This document shows, in pieces, positions 34,155 through 41,992 of a DNA stretch of 64,000 nucleotides. The stretch is from Zestomonas carbonaria (GTDB lineage Bacteria > Pseudomonadota > Gammaproteobacteria > Pseudomonadales > Pseudomonadaceae): contig NZ_CAJFCI010000023.1 of the NCBI RefSeq assembly GCF_904061905.1, positions 1 to 64,000 on the forward strand. Direction: 5' to 3'. The notes beneath the pieces are model-generated. The model searched no databases. It was not told the DNA's origin and worked only from the letters and a program-made list of their open reading frames with translations. A program made the position numbers and the translations under genes. The first letter of the stretch is position 1; each line of letters begins with the position of its first letter.

Positions 34155-35067
34155 GTTCATTCCAGAACGGGTAGAAGTTGAACCATTGCTGTGGCGCCAG
34201 CAGGCACAGTTGGCCGAGGCGTTCGGCATAGCGTTGCACCCAGGCGCGAATCACTGCGTCGCGCTCGCCGCGCTTCCACTGCACGTGTTCGGCGAACGGC
34301 TCCAGGTACACGCGGTAGCGGCCATCCTGCTTCACGCAGGTCATCAGGTTGAGCGGGCAGCGCAGGAGTCCCGCCAGCAGCCAGGGCCCCTGCGGGAACG
34401 CCGCCGGGTGGCCGAGGAAGTCGACGATGACGTTGCGTCCGCCATGCAACGGCACGCGGTCGCCGGCGATCGCCAGCCATTCGCCGCGCTCCAGGCGCTC
34501 GGACAGTTGCAGCATGATCGCCGGGTCCAGCTCGCTGACCTGGATCAGCCGCAGGTGACTGGCGCCGGCCTCGCCGAGCAGGCGGTTGAACTGCTCGGCG
34601 TGCCTGGTGTGCACCAGCACGTTCATCTGTACTTTCTCGCCGAGCTCGGCCAGCGCGCGGCAGACCTCGAGGTTGCCCAGGTGCGCGCCGACCAGCAGTT
34701 GGCCGCGTTCGCCGTGCAACTGGCCGCGCAGGTCGTGGGGGTCGATCAGTTCGATGTGTGCCACATCGAGGCGGCCACTCCAGATGTCCAGCTTGTCGAG
34801 CAGGGCGTCGGCGAAGGCCATGAACTGGGCGAACACCGAGCCACGGCGCGGGCGCAGTCCGTCGCGGCCGCTCCAGGCGGCCAGGTGTTGCTGGTAGACG
34901 CGGATGCTGCGCCGCGCCCTGGCGCCGAACAGGAAGAAGTAGCCGACGACCAGGTACAGCAGCGGCGCCAGGGCACGGCGGCCGAGATGGCGGGCGAGGC
35001 TGGAGGTGAGCTTCATCAGCAGATAGCTGCCACGCTCGCGCTGGGTGGCCCAGTGCTGCGCGCTCAT
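34135..35067 (-). CDS. Lipid A-type (HtrB/LpxL-like) acyltransferase
   Basis: 310 aa inner-membrane acyltransferase of the LpxL/HtrB family. The HLGNLE (H-x4-E-like, GAHLGNLEVC) motif is near residue 135, and the hydrophobic N-terminal segment (LLYLVVGYFFLFGARARR) anchors it. In other APE clusters a glycosyltransferase and this domain are found together (ApeJ). It would acylate the polyene or its glycosylated lipid anchor. Start overlaps the glycosyltransferase stop (ATGA). Confidence 0.87.
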   Translation of the reverse strand: MSAQHWATQRERGSYLLMKLTSSLARHLGRRALAPLLYLVVGYFFLFGARARRSIRVYQQHLAAWSGRDGLRPRRGSVFAQFMAFADALLDKLDIWSGRLDVAHIELIDPHDLRGQLHGERGQLLVGAHLGNLEVCRALAELGEKVQMNVLVHTRHAEQFNRLLGEAGASHLRLIQVSELDPAIMLQLSERLERGEWLAIAGDRVPLHGGRNVIVDFLGHPAAFPQGPWLLAGLLRCPLNLMTCVKQDGRYRVYLEPFAEHVQWKRGERDAVIRAWVQRYAERLGQLCLLAPQQWFNFYPFWNEHDDTAT

Positions 35068-35798
35068 GATTGCCACCTGCGCCAGAGGATCAGCGGCAGG
35101 CGTATGAGCATGGCGAAGAACAGCTTGGCGTGCATCTTCGAGATCAGTGCGTTGTCGTGCCACAGGCGGAAATGCGAGAGGCCGTCGAGCGGGTAGTGCA
35201 CGCGGGTCGGCAGCCAGCGCATCGGCTGGTTGCGCCAGGCCAGGCGGACGAGGATTTCCGGGTCGAAGTCCATGCGCCGGCCGAGCCGCGCCGAGTCGAG
35301 CAGGGCCACGCTGGAGGCCAGCGGGTAGACGCGGAAGCCGCACATGCCGTCGCGGATGGACAGCGACAGGCTGTTGATCCAGACCCAGACGTGGGTCAGG
35401 TAGCGCGCGTAGAGGCGGCTTTTCGGCACGCTGGAGTCGTACTGCGGGTAGCCGCAGACCAGCGTCTGCGGCTCGGCCTGGGAGGCTTCGAGGAAGCGGG
35501 CGACGTCGGTGAGGTCGTGCTGGCCGTCGGCGTCGACCTGGAGGGCGTGGCTGAAACCCAGGCGCTGGGCTTCGCGCAGGCCGGCCATCACCGCGCCGCC
35601 CTTGCCCTGGTTGACCGCCAGGCGGACGAGGAAGGTGCCCGCCTGCTCGGCCAGGCGATCCATGACCGCCGCACAGGCCGGATTGGACGCGTCGTCGACC
35701 AGCACGCACGGCAGCCCGGACTCACGCAGTGCGGCGACCACACGCGGCAAGGCGTGCTCATGGTTGTACACCGGGATGACCGCGCAGGGCTTATGCAT
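35064..35798 (-). CDS. Family 2 glycosyltransferase, ApeJ N-terminal-like
   Basis: 244 aa GT-A glycosyltransferase starting MHKPCAVIPVYNH. VDDAS and the metal-binding QVDADGQHD motif (about residue 90) mark GT2, and a hydrophobic C-terminal tail suggests membrane association. In an APE context it would glycosylate the polyene or its lipid anchor. ATG 35798 begins the conserved CAVIPVYN strand; the frame extends upstream without homology. Its stop overlaps the acyltransferase start, so the two are separate but coupled. Confidence 0.87.
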   Translation of the reverse strand: MHKPCAVIPVYNHEHALPRVVAALRESGLPCVLVDDASNPACAAVMDRLAEQAGTFLVRLAVNQGKGGAVMAGLREAQRLGFSHALQVDADGQHDLTDVARFLEASQAEPQTLVCGYPQYDSSVPKSRLYARYLTHVWVWINSLSLSIRDGMCGFRVYPLASSVALLDSARLGRRMDFDPEILVRLAWRNQPMRWLPTRVHYPLDGLSHFRLWHDNALISKMHAKLFFAMLIRLPLILWRRWQS

Positions 35799-35811
35799 GG
35801 CCGTCCCCCAT

Positions 35812-35826
35812 TCTCCCCTCGGGAGA
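35812..35826. repeat. CCTCTCC/GGAGAGG hairpin repeat inside the APE cluster (copy 3)
   Basis: Short stem tctccc / gggaga with a 3-nt loop in the 132-bp gap between the ligase-dehydratase and glycosyltransferase genes. It is the least perfect copy. This gap and the one at 32482-32612 are the only spacers above 100 bp within the cluster. Confidence 0.55.
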
Positions 35827-35930
35827 GGGTTGGGGCGATCCACCGGATATCGCTGCGCCCAGCGCCAACCCACCCGGACCGTCGGCAACGCCAAGGCCCG
35901 TGCAGGATGGGGCGAGCACCTCGATACCCA

Positions 35931-37583
35931 TCAGCGGGCGGCCCCGAGCAGAATCCGCCCCGACGAGCAGGCCGCCTCGCCATTGCGGAAGGCGAAGTAC
36001 AGCTTGCCGCGCGCCGCGTCGAAGCGCAGCGACAGTTGCAGGCGGTCGCCGGGGCGTACCAGTTGCTGGAACTTCAGCACTTCCATGCCAGCGAAGCGCG
36101 GCGGCAGGTCGGCGATCAGTTGGCGGGCCAAGCGCTGCGCCCAGTCGATCTGCACCACGCCGGGCAGCACTGGCGTTCGCGGGAAATGCCCGGCGAAGTG
36201 CGCCAGGTCCAGCGGCACCTCCAGCTCCAGTCGCCATTCGCCATCCTGCTCGACGGCGCTCAGTGGCTCGACCTGGGTCGGCCGCGATGCGGCGAGCAGC
36301 GCCTCGACCTGCGCCTGGGCCAGCTTGCCCTGGCTGCTGTAGGGCAATTGCGCGAGCAGACGCCAGCGGCGCGGCAGGGCGATGGCCTCGCAATGGCCGG
36401 CAAGGTGCCGGCGCAGGCTGTCGGTGAACGCGCGGCGGCCCTGGTTGCGCAGCGCATGGATGCCGGCCGGGCTCGGCGCGACCAGCGCGCCGAGAAAGGC
36501 GCGGCCTTCCTGGATCACGCCCAGGCGGGCATCGGCGACCCAGGCATGGCTCTGCAGTGCCTGTTCCAGGGCCGGCAGAGAAATGCGCTTTTCTTCCAGC
36601 TTGACGATACGGTCGAGGCGGCCGCGCAGGACGAAACGGCCATCGGCGCCGAACTCGACCGCGTCGGCGGTCTGCTCGACCTGCCCGGCTGGCAGGTAGG
36701 GCGAGGCGACCCGTAGCGCTCCCTCGTCATTCATATCCAGCTCGACCCCGGCGAACGGCGTCCACGACTCGCCGCCCTGGCGCCAGGCGATGCCGCCGGT
36801 TTCCGAACTGCCGTAGATTTCCGTCGCCGCCTGGCCGAGGCGTGCGTGCAGGGCGGTGCCGGCTTCGGTCGGCAGCGCGCCGCCGGAGGAGAACACCCGG
36901 CGCACCGCGCGCAGCGCCGGCCAGTCGAGGTTGTCGCCCATGCGTTTCAGCAGCGCCGGGCTGGCCACCCAGGCAAACCCTGGCTGTTCCAGGCTGACGC
37001 GCTGCATGTCCTCGGGAAACGGTTGGGCGTGGCGTACGAATGGCCGGCCGGCGCACAGCGGCCAGAGCACGCGGAACAGCAGGCCATAGATGTGCTGGGT
37101 GGCGACGCTGCCGACGATGGTGGCGTCGCCGAGGTCGGCACCCCACAGGCGTTCCAGGGCATCCACTTCGTTGGCCAGTTGGCGCAGGGTCTTGCCGATC
37201 GGCTTGGGGGCGCCGCTGGAGCCGGAGGTGCAGAGCACCAGGCGGCAGGCGTCGAGGTCGAGTTCGGTGGCGGGCAGCGCTGCGCTGGCGTCGACCGGGA
37301 GCGCATCCAGCCACAGGTCGGTCTCTTTGCCCAGGCGCTTGCGCGTCTGCTCCTGGGCATCGGCCGGCAGCAGCACTTCGACGCCGGCGCGCCAGGCACC
37401 GAGCAGGGCGATTGCCAGCTCGCCGGCGTCGTCGAGGTGCAGGGCCAGGCGCTGTACGCCGCGCGCCTGAAGGCTGGTGGCGAAGCGCAGCGCGCGGTCG
37501 CACAACGCGGGGTGATCGAGGCCAACGCAGACCGGGCGCCGCGGCTGGGCGAACAGCAGCCGGTCGAGGTCGATCCAGCTCAC
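35931..37583 (-). CDS. Aryl-acid AMP ligase fused to a FabZ-like dehydratase (ApeH-ApeI)
   Basis: 550 aa fusion. The adenylation domain has TSGSSG (119-124), YGSSETG (257-263), GRLDRIVKLEEKRISL and the C-terminal Lys420 in PYSSQGKL, so it should activate an aromatic starter acid and load it on an ACP. From about residue 445 a hot-dog dehydratase follows, with GHFPRTPVLPGV (His466) characteristic of ApeI/FabZ. GTG 37583 overlaps the membrane-protein stop (GTGA). The two functions are separate proteins in several described APE clusters, so the fusion is notable. Confidence 0.88.
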   Translation of the reverse strand: MSWIDLDRLLFAQPRRPVCVGLDHPALCDRALRFATSLQARGVQRLALHLDDAGELAIALLGAWRAGVEVLLPADAQEQTRKRLGKETDLWLDALPVDASAALPATELDLDACRLVLCTSGSSGAPKPIGKTLRQLANEVDALERLWGADLGDATIVGSVATQHIYGLLFRVLWPLCAGRPFVRHAQPFPEDMQRVSLEQPGFAWVASPALLKRMGDNLDWPALRAVRRVFSSGGALPTEAGTALHARLGQAATEIYGSSETGGIAWRQGGESWTPFAGVELDMNDEGALRVASPYLPAGQVEQTADAVEFGADGRFVLRGRLDRIVKLEEKRISLPALEQALQSHAWVADARLGVIQEGRAFLGALVAPSPAGIHALRNQGRRAFTDSLRRHLAGHCEAIALPRRWRLLAQLPYSSQGKLAQAQVEALLAASRPTQVEPLSAVEQDGEWRLELEVPLDLAHFAGHFPRTPVLPGVVQIDWAQRLARQLIADLPPRFAGMEVLKFQQLVRPGDRLQLSLRFDAARGKLYFAFRNGEAACSSGRILLGAAR

Positions 37584-38125
37584 GCGAACCTCCGCACACG
37601 CTGGCGTACCAGCCACTCGCCGGCGAACAGCAGGCCCATCAGCAGGTAGGAGATCAGGCCGTTGTAGAGCAGCCACCAACTGGTCGGCGCCCACAGGGTC
37701 AGCGCCGCGGCGACCAGCCCGTTGGCCAGGAAGAACAGCGCCCAGACGCCGGTGACCTGGCGCGTGTAGCGCACCGCCACGGCCGGCAACTCGGGTTCGC
37801 GCAGGCGCGCCAGGCGTTCGACCAGCGGCATGCCGATGCGCAGGCTGAGGCCGAACAGGACGAGCAGCAAGGCGCTGATCAGCACCGGATACCAGTGCAG
37901 CAGCGCAGGTTGGTCGAGCACGCCGAGCAACGCGCAGAAACCCAGCGCCGCCAGCGCCATCCAGCGGCTGCCGGGGCGCGCGTCGCGGCTCAGCAGGCGC
38001 GCCAGCCAGAGACCGCCGAGCAGCAGGGCGAAGAAGCGTGGCGACAGGTGATCGAGGCCGTAGTAGACGGCGAACGGATAGGCCAGGCCGGCCAGGAGCA
38101 GCACCAGGCCGAGCAGGCGGCTCAT
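37580..38125 (-). CDS. Inner-membrane protein of the APE cluster, ApeG-like
   Basis: 181 aa with five or six predicted membrane helices and little soluble sequence (start MSRLLGLVLLLAGLAYPF). It matches a family of small membrane proteins (COG4648-like) regularly encoded next to the APE ligase and acyl carriers. A role in membrane assembly of the synthase or product transfer is assumed from context only. Both ends overlap neighbours by 4 bp. Confidence 0.82.
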   Translation of the reverse strand: MSRLLGLVLLLAGLAYPFAVYYGLDHLSPRFFALLLGGLWLARLLSRDARPGSRWMALAALGFCALLGVLDQPALLHWYPVLISALLLVLFGLSLRIGMPLVERLARLREPELPAVAVRYTRQVTGVWALFFLANGLVAAALTLWAPTSWWLLYNGLISYLLMGLLFAGEWLVRQRVRRFA

Positions 38126-38394
38126 AGGGCTTCCGCGGACACCAGGCGGTGGACGGCTTCGACCACGTCGCCGACGGTGCGCACCGACTTGAAGTCCTCG
38201 GCGGCGATCTTCTTGCCGGTCTGGCGCTTGATGTGGTCGATCAGGTCGACGGCGTCGATGCTGTCGATCTCCAGGTCCTGGTAGAGGTTGGCTTCCAGGG
38301 TGATCTGCGCCGGGTCCAGCTCGAACAGCTCGACCAGCGTGTCGCGCAGGGTGGCGAAAATCTCATCACGGTTCTGCATGGTGCTGTCCTTCAC
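38122..38394 (-). CDS. Acyl carrier protein (ApeF-like)
   Basis: 90 aa acyl carrier protein. Ser45 in LEIDSIDAVDL is the phosphopantetheine attachment site (DS motif). One of two different ACPs in the cluster; in studied APE systems one receives the aryl starter and the other the malonyl extender. Start overlaps the other ACP stop by 4 bp. Confidence 0.92.
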   Translation of the reverse strand: MKDSTMQNRDEIFATLRDTLVELFELDPAQITLEANLYQDLEIDSIDAVDLIDHIKRQTGKKIAAEDFKSVRTVGDVVEAVHRLVSAEAL

Positions 38395-38651
38395 GCGGCT
38401 TTCTGGGCGCTGACGAAGGCCGCCAGGCTGGCCACGTTGGCGAAGTGCTTGCGGGTGTCCTTGGCTTCGGCGTCGATCTTGATGCCGAAGCGCTTCTGGA
38501 TGGCCAGGCCGAGTTCCAGGGCGTCCACCGAGTCGAGGCCGAGTCCGTCGCCGAACAGGGTCAGGTCGGCTGCCAGGTCGTCGGCGGTGAGGTCTTCGAG
38601 GCCGAGGGACTCGATGATCAGGTTTTTGATCTCAAGCTGCAGATCGCTCAT
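38391..38651 (-). CDS. Acyl carrier protein (ApeE-like)
   Basis: 86 aa acyl carrier protein with Ser41 in GLGLDSVDALE as the phosphopantetheine site. Differs clearly from its neighbour ACP, indicating distinct partners. Its start lies 20 bp inside the 3' end of the acyltransferase gene and its stop overlaps the next ACP by 4 bp. Confidence 0.92.
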   Translation of the reverse strand: MSDLQLEIKNLIIESLGLEDLTADDLAADLTLFGDGLGLDSVDALELGLAIQKRFGIKIDAEAKDTRKHFANVASLAAFVSAQKAA

Positions 38652-39417
38652 CTTCGGCGAGCTCCTTCATGAAGTGCTGGTGCAAATGCTCGTTCAGCTT
38701 GCGCGAGGCCACTGGGGCCGGGCCAAGGGCACTGAAATGGAGAGGGTCGATATCTTGACCGACACGCAGGCGGAAGTGGAAACGCCGCGACGGAATGCTG
38801 TACCAGGGTTCGGCCTTGGTCAGGGTGGTGGGGGTGACGCTGATCACCACCGGGGTGACCACCCGCGCGCCGCGCAGGGCGATGGCGGCGGCGCCGCGAT
38901 GGAACTGCGGCGGCTGGCCCGGCGTGGTGCGCGTGCCTTCGGGAAAGATGATCAGGGTCTCGCCGGACTGCAGCGCGGCGGCGGCCTCGTCGAGCATGTC
39001 CATGCTGCCGCTGTTGCTGATGTAGCCGGCGGCGCGGATCGGCCCGCGCATGCAGGGGTTGTCCCACAGGCTCTGCTTGACCACGCAGTTGGCGTCGCGG
39101 ATGAAGGCGACCAGCACCACCACGTCGATCAGCGAGGGATGGTTGGCGATCACCACCTGTCCGGGCCGGCCGAGGCGTTCGGCGCCTTCCACCTCGTAGG
39201 TGAGCACGCCGCTGCGGAACATGAATTCGACGAACCAGCGGAAGCTCAGGCTGACCACCGTACGGGCCCGGGTACGGTGGGCCAGGGCGTCGCCCGGCAG
39301 CAGGGCCAGCAGCGGGAACACCAGCACCCGCAGCAGCACGCCGCCGATGCCGAAGATCGTGAAGCTCAGCGCGGTGGCTACCAGACGCCACCACCAGGGC
39401 GCGCTGTAGCGGCTCAT
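38632..39417 (-). CDS. 1-acylglycerol-3-phosphate acyltransferase family protein (ApeD-like)
   Basis: 261 aa PlsC-type membrane acyltransferase. It has an N-terminal hydrophobic segment and the acyltransferase motif NHPSLID (H-x4-D) near residue 100, plus FPEGTRTTPG (about residue 165). The ATG at 39417 (MSRYSAPWWW) is chosen because it overlaps the stop of the upstream gene (ATGA); the frame continues upstream without homology. Predicted to help attach the polyene to a lipid or acyl chain. Confidence 0.9.
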   Translation of the reverse strand: MSRYSAPWWWRLVATALSFTIFGIGGVLLRVLVFPLLALLPGDALAHRTRARTVVSLSFRWFVEFMFRSGVLTYEVEGAERLGRPGQVVIANHPSLIDVVVLVAFIRDANCVVKQSLWDNPCMRGPIRAAGYISNSGSMDMLDEAAAALQSGETLIIFPEGTRTTPGQPPQFHRGAAAIALRGARVVTPVVISVTPTTLTKAEPWYSIPSRRFHFRLRVGQDIDPLHFSALGPAPVASRKLNEHLHQHFMKELAEDERSAA

Positions 39418-40127
39418 GCCCTGTTGCGTGACCAGTTCCATTGGCGGTGTTTCCAGTGATGTTGAAGGGAGTGCTGCTCCAGGCACAGCGCACGCACCAG
39501 TTCCAGGGCGTGCGGCCAGCGGCTGCGCGGGCCTTCGGCCCGGGCCAGTTCGAGGCGCCAGTCGGTGCCGGGACGGAGCAGCAGGGCCACGGCATAGGAG
39601 AACGGCACATCGTCTATATAGGGCTGGTAGAGCGCCGGCGGGTTTTCCTCGGCGACCACCAGCAGCACCGCCGGGGCTCCATCGCCGATCAGGGTGGCGG
39701 CTTCCAGCATGGCCTGTTCGAGGCCGTCGCCTTCGGCGGCCAGGGCGCTCATCTCGCTGGTGTCGCTGCGCAGGATCGACCACAGGCCGATGATCGCGTT
39801 GTGCACCGAGAGGCTGAACTGGGTCGGTGACAGCGGTTCGCCGCGGCCGAGCTCTTCGAGCACCGCCAGGGTGCGCGGTGTCTCGCCGTGGCGCGAAACG
39901 AACACCAGCGGCAGCGGGTCCTGGCCTTCGGCCAATGGCCAGGCGACATGGAACATCATCCGCGCCAGGCGGCTGAGGCGACGGCGTTGCATGGCCGGGA
40001 GGAAGCCGACGTCCGGTTGCCGGCCGTCGTCAGCCACGGCCTCGGGAGCCTGGCTCCAGGCGTACCAGTCGGCCGCGCTATCCAGGGCGGGGGCCCAGGC
40101 ACGCCATTGTTCGATCCTGAAATTCAT
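39414..40127 (-). CDS. Ketosynthase-like chain-length factor (ApeC-like)
   Basis: 237 aa, corresponding to the N-terminal ketosynthase-like family (PF13723 type). It lacks the catalytic Cys-His-His set: no TACTS motif is present and the thiolase C-terminal half is missing, so it is expected to act as a chain-length factor with the ApeO-like KS. It is the first gene of the cluster, 95 bp downstream of the predicted -10, and its stop overlaps the acyltransferase start. Confidence 0.88.
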   Translation of the reverse strand: MNFRIEQWRAWAPALDSAADWYAWSQAPEAVADDGRQPDVGFLPAMQRRRLSRLARMMFHVAWPLAEGQDPLPLVFVSRHGETPRTLAVLEELGRGEPLSPTQFSLSVHNAIIGLWSILRSDTSEMSALAAEGDGLEQAMLEAATLIGDGAPAVLLVVAEENPPALYQPYIDDVPFSYAVALLLRPGTDWRLELARAEGPRSRWPHALELVRALCLEQHSLQHHWKHRQWNWSRNRA

Positions 40128-40221
40128 AACTTGAGAGCTCTTTGCGGCCCTTCTCGGGCATCCCTTCCGCAGGCTTTCCTACCCGTCTGGCCTGTCGAGG
40201 GAGCCGTGGCAGACTGCCGGC

Positions 40222-40250
40222 ATTATCCAGAGCGAGCCGGGGTCAGGCAA
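40222..40250 (-). promoter_or_regulatory. Sigma70-like promoter for the APE cluster
   Basis: On the minus strand TTGCCT (40250-40245) and GATAAT (40227-40222) are 17 bp apart. The predicted start near 40215 gives a leader of about 88 nt before the ATG at 40127. The cluster's overlapping genes are expected to be driven mainly from here. The divergent ParA gene starts at 40352. Confidence 0.65.
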
Positions 40251-40351
40251 ATCCGGTTACATTGTCGGGCGAATCGCCATCTACCCTCTCGCCCTTGTCA
40301 CGGGCTTTGCATAGACTCCAGTGCTATCCAAGAAGGCGGGGGAGGTGTGTG

Positions 40352-41119
40352 ATGCGGCGCGTGGTATTCAACCAGAAGGGTGGGGTGGGCAAGTCCAGCA
40401 TTGCCTGCAACCTGGCGGCGGTCAGTGCGACGGAGGGCTACCGCACCTTGCTGGTGGACCTCGACTCCCAGGCCAACTCCACTCATTACCTGACCGGGCT
40501 GAGCGGCGACGAGATTCCCATGGGGATCGCCGATTTCTTCAAGCAGACCCTGTCTTCCGGGCCGTTCTCCAAGAAGGGCAAGGTGGACATCTACGAGACG
40601 CCCTTCGAGAACCTGCACGTGATCACTGCCACCGCCGAGCTGGCCGAGTTGCAGCCCAAGCTCGAGCAGAAGCACAAGATCAACAAGCTGCGCAAATTGC
40701 TGGAAGAACTGGACGAGGACTATGACCGGATCTACCTGGATACTCCTCCGGCCCTTAACTTCTATGCAATTTCGGCACTGATCGCCGCTGATCGCTGCCT
40801 GATTCCCTTCGACTGCGACAGTTTCTCCCGCCAGGCGCTGTACGGGCTGATGCGCGAGATCGAGGAGCTGAAGGACGACCACAACAAGGATCTGGAGATC
40901 GAGGGCATCGTGGTCAACCAGTTCCAGCCGCGCGCCAGCCTTCCGCAGCAGCTTCTCGACGAACTGATCGCCGAGGAATTGCCGGTATTGCCGGTGTACC
41001 TGATGAGTTCGGTGAAGATGCGCGAGTCGCACCAGGCCTGCATGCCGCTGATCCACCTGGACCCGCGCCACAAGCTCAGCCAGCAGTTCGTCGAGCTGCA
41101 CCGGTTGCTCGACGCCTGA
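40352..41119 (+). CDS. ParA-family ATPase without a ParB partner
   Basis: 255 aa deviant Walker ATPase: KGGVGKSS (about residue 9) with the signature Lys, Walker A' [12 protein letters not shown] and Walker [10 protein letters not shown]. No ParB gene or parS-like array is nearby, so this is an orphan ParA/MinD-like positioning protein, not a replicon partitioning system. ATG 40352 has GGAGG 6 bases upstream. A strong hairpin follows. Its gene flanks the APE cluster promoter. Confidence 0.92.
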   Translation: MRRVVFNQKGGVGKSSIACNLAAVSATEGYRTLLVDLDSQANSTHYLTGLSGDEIPMGIADFFKQTLSSGPFSKKGKVDIYETPFENLHVITATAELAELQPKLEQKHKINKLRKLLEELDEDYDRIYLDTPPALNFYAISALIAADRCLIPFDCDSFSRQALYGLMREIEELKDDHNKDLEIEGIVVNQFQPRASLPQQLLDELIAEELPVLPVYLMSSVKMRESHQACMPLIHLDPRHKLSQQFVELHRLLDA

Positions 41120-41120
41120 C

Positions 41121-41153
41121 CGGCCGTCCCCCGGATGTGCTCCGGGGCGGCCG
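41121..41153 (+). terminator. Strong GC-rich hairpin after the ParA gene
   Basis: cggccg at 41121-41126 pairs with 41148-41153 and an inner ccccgga / tccgggg stem, with one bulge. Located immediately after the ParA stop. No T tract. Confidence 0.65.
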
Positions 41154-41165
41154 TCGCTTCGCTTT

Positions 41166-41188
41166 CCCGGATTGCATCCGGGCTACGG
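41166..41188. repeat. CCCGGATGCAATCCGGG-type palindrome, copy 1
   Basis: cccggattgcatccgggctacgg is related to the perfect 27-bp palindrome after the cytX-like gene at 55261-55287. Confidence 0.6.
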
Positions 41189-41197
41189 AGTGGCCTT

Positions 41198-41992
41198 TTA
41201 CGCGCCGCGACTGATCAGCACGTCGCAGGGCGGTTGGCGCATCAGGCTCTGGGCCAGGCCGCCGAGCAGCGCCTCGCTGAGCACGCTGCGGTTGTGCTGG
41301 CCGAGGGCGACCAGTTGCGGACGCAGCTCGTCGATGGCGGCCTGGAGGCAGCTCATCCGTTCGCCCATGCGCAGGCCATGGCGCAGTTTCGCGCCGGCGG
41401 GCAGCCTGGCGCTTTCGTCGGCTATCAACTTTTCGAACAGCGAACGCTGGCAGGCCAGGTCCTGCTGGGCGGCTTCGGCGTGGATCGGCGCCACCTCGCA
41501 GATGTGCAGCGCGAACATGTCGGCTTCTTCCGGGAGCAGGCGCCGGCTGATCTGCATGGCGTTGCAGGCGCTGAGCGAGAAGTCCACGGCGACCAGCGCC
41601 TGGGTATAGGGCGCCACCGGTTCGTGGACGGCCAGCAGCACCGGCACCTGGCTCTGCCGGGCGACGCGTTCCAGGGTGGTGCCGGCGAACAGCTCGGGGC
41701 GGCCCTTGTGGTGGGCGCCGAGCACCAGCAGGTCGGCCTGCTGTTCCTTGAGATGCAGGGAGATCACTTCGTGCGGGGTGCCTTTGGCCAGCAGCAAGCG
41801 GCTGTCGATTCCGGCGAAGGTGGCCAGCCGGCGCGCCAGGTGCTGTTCGGTGGCGTCGAGTAGGTCGGGGTGGTCGAGAACGTGCAGCAGGGTCAGGCGG
41901 GCGCCATGCTGTCTGGCCAGTTGGGCGGCGCGCTGCAGCGCCACTTCGGCTTCTCGGCTGAGGTCGTGGGCGATCAGAATGTGCTGGAACAT
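41198..41992 (-). CDS. Tandem-domain universal stress protein
   Basis: 264 aa with two UspA domains. The first begins FQHILIAHDLSREAEVALQRAAQLA and carries LVLGAHHKGRPELFAGTTLERVARQSQVPVLL-type G-x2-G-x9-G sequence. The second starts around residue 145 (QALVAVDFSLSACNAM) and ends with a shortened phosphate-loop region. Likely an ATP-binding stress protein induced under oxygen or energy stress. Convergent with ParA, no clear operon partner. Confidence 0.88.
   Translation of the reverse strand: MFQHILIAHDLSREAEVALQRAAQLARQHGARLTLLHVLDHPDLLDATEQHLARRLATFAGIDSRLLLAKGTPHEVISLHLKEQQADLLVLGAHHKGRPELFAGTTLERVARQSQVPVLLAVHEPVAPYTQALVAVDFSLSACNAMQISRRLLPEEADMFALHICEVAPIHAEAAQQDLACQRSLFEKLIADESARLPAGAKLRHGLRMGERMSCLQAAIDELRPQLVALGQHNRSVLSEALLGGLAQSLMRQPPCDVLISRGA

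Noticed and set aside
39414..40127. Truncated, broken ketosynthase
   Set aside because: Its length and lack of catalytic residues match the ApeC-like chain-length-factor family that is normal in APE clusters, so no pseudogene is called.
21024..40127. Type I PKS/NRPS cluster
   Set aside because: All enzymes are discrete type II-like proteins; no multidomain megasynthase is present.
40352..41119. ParA as a sign of an integrated plasmid or genomic island
   Set aside because: No ParB gene, parS-like repeats, replication gene or integrase is near; orphan ParA-like proteins are common in Pseudomonas chromosomes.
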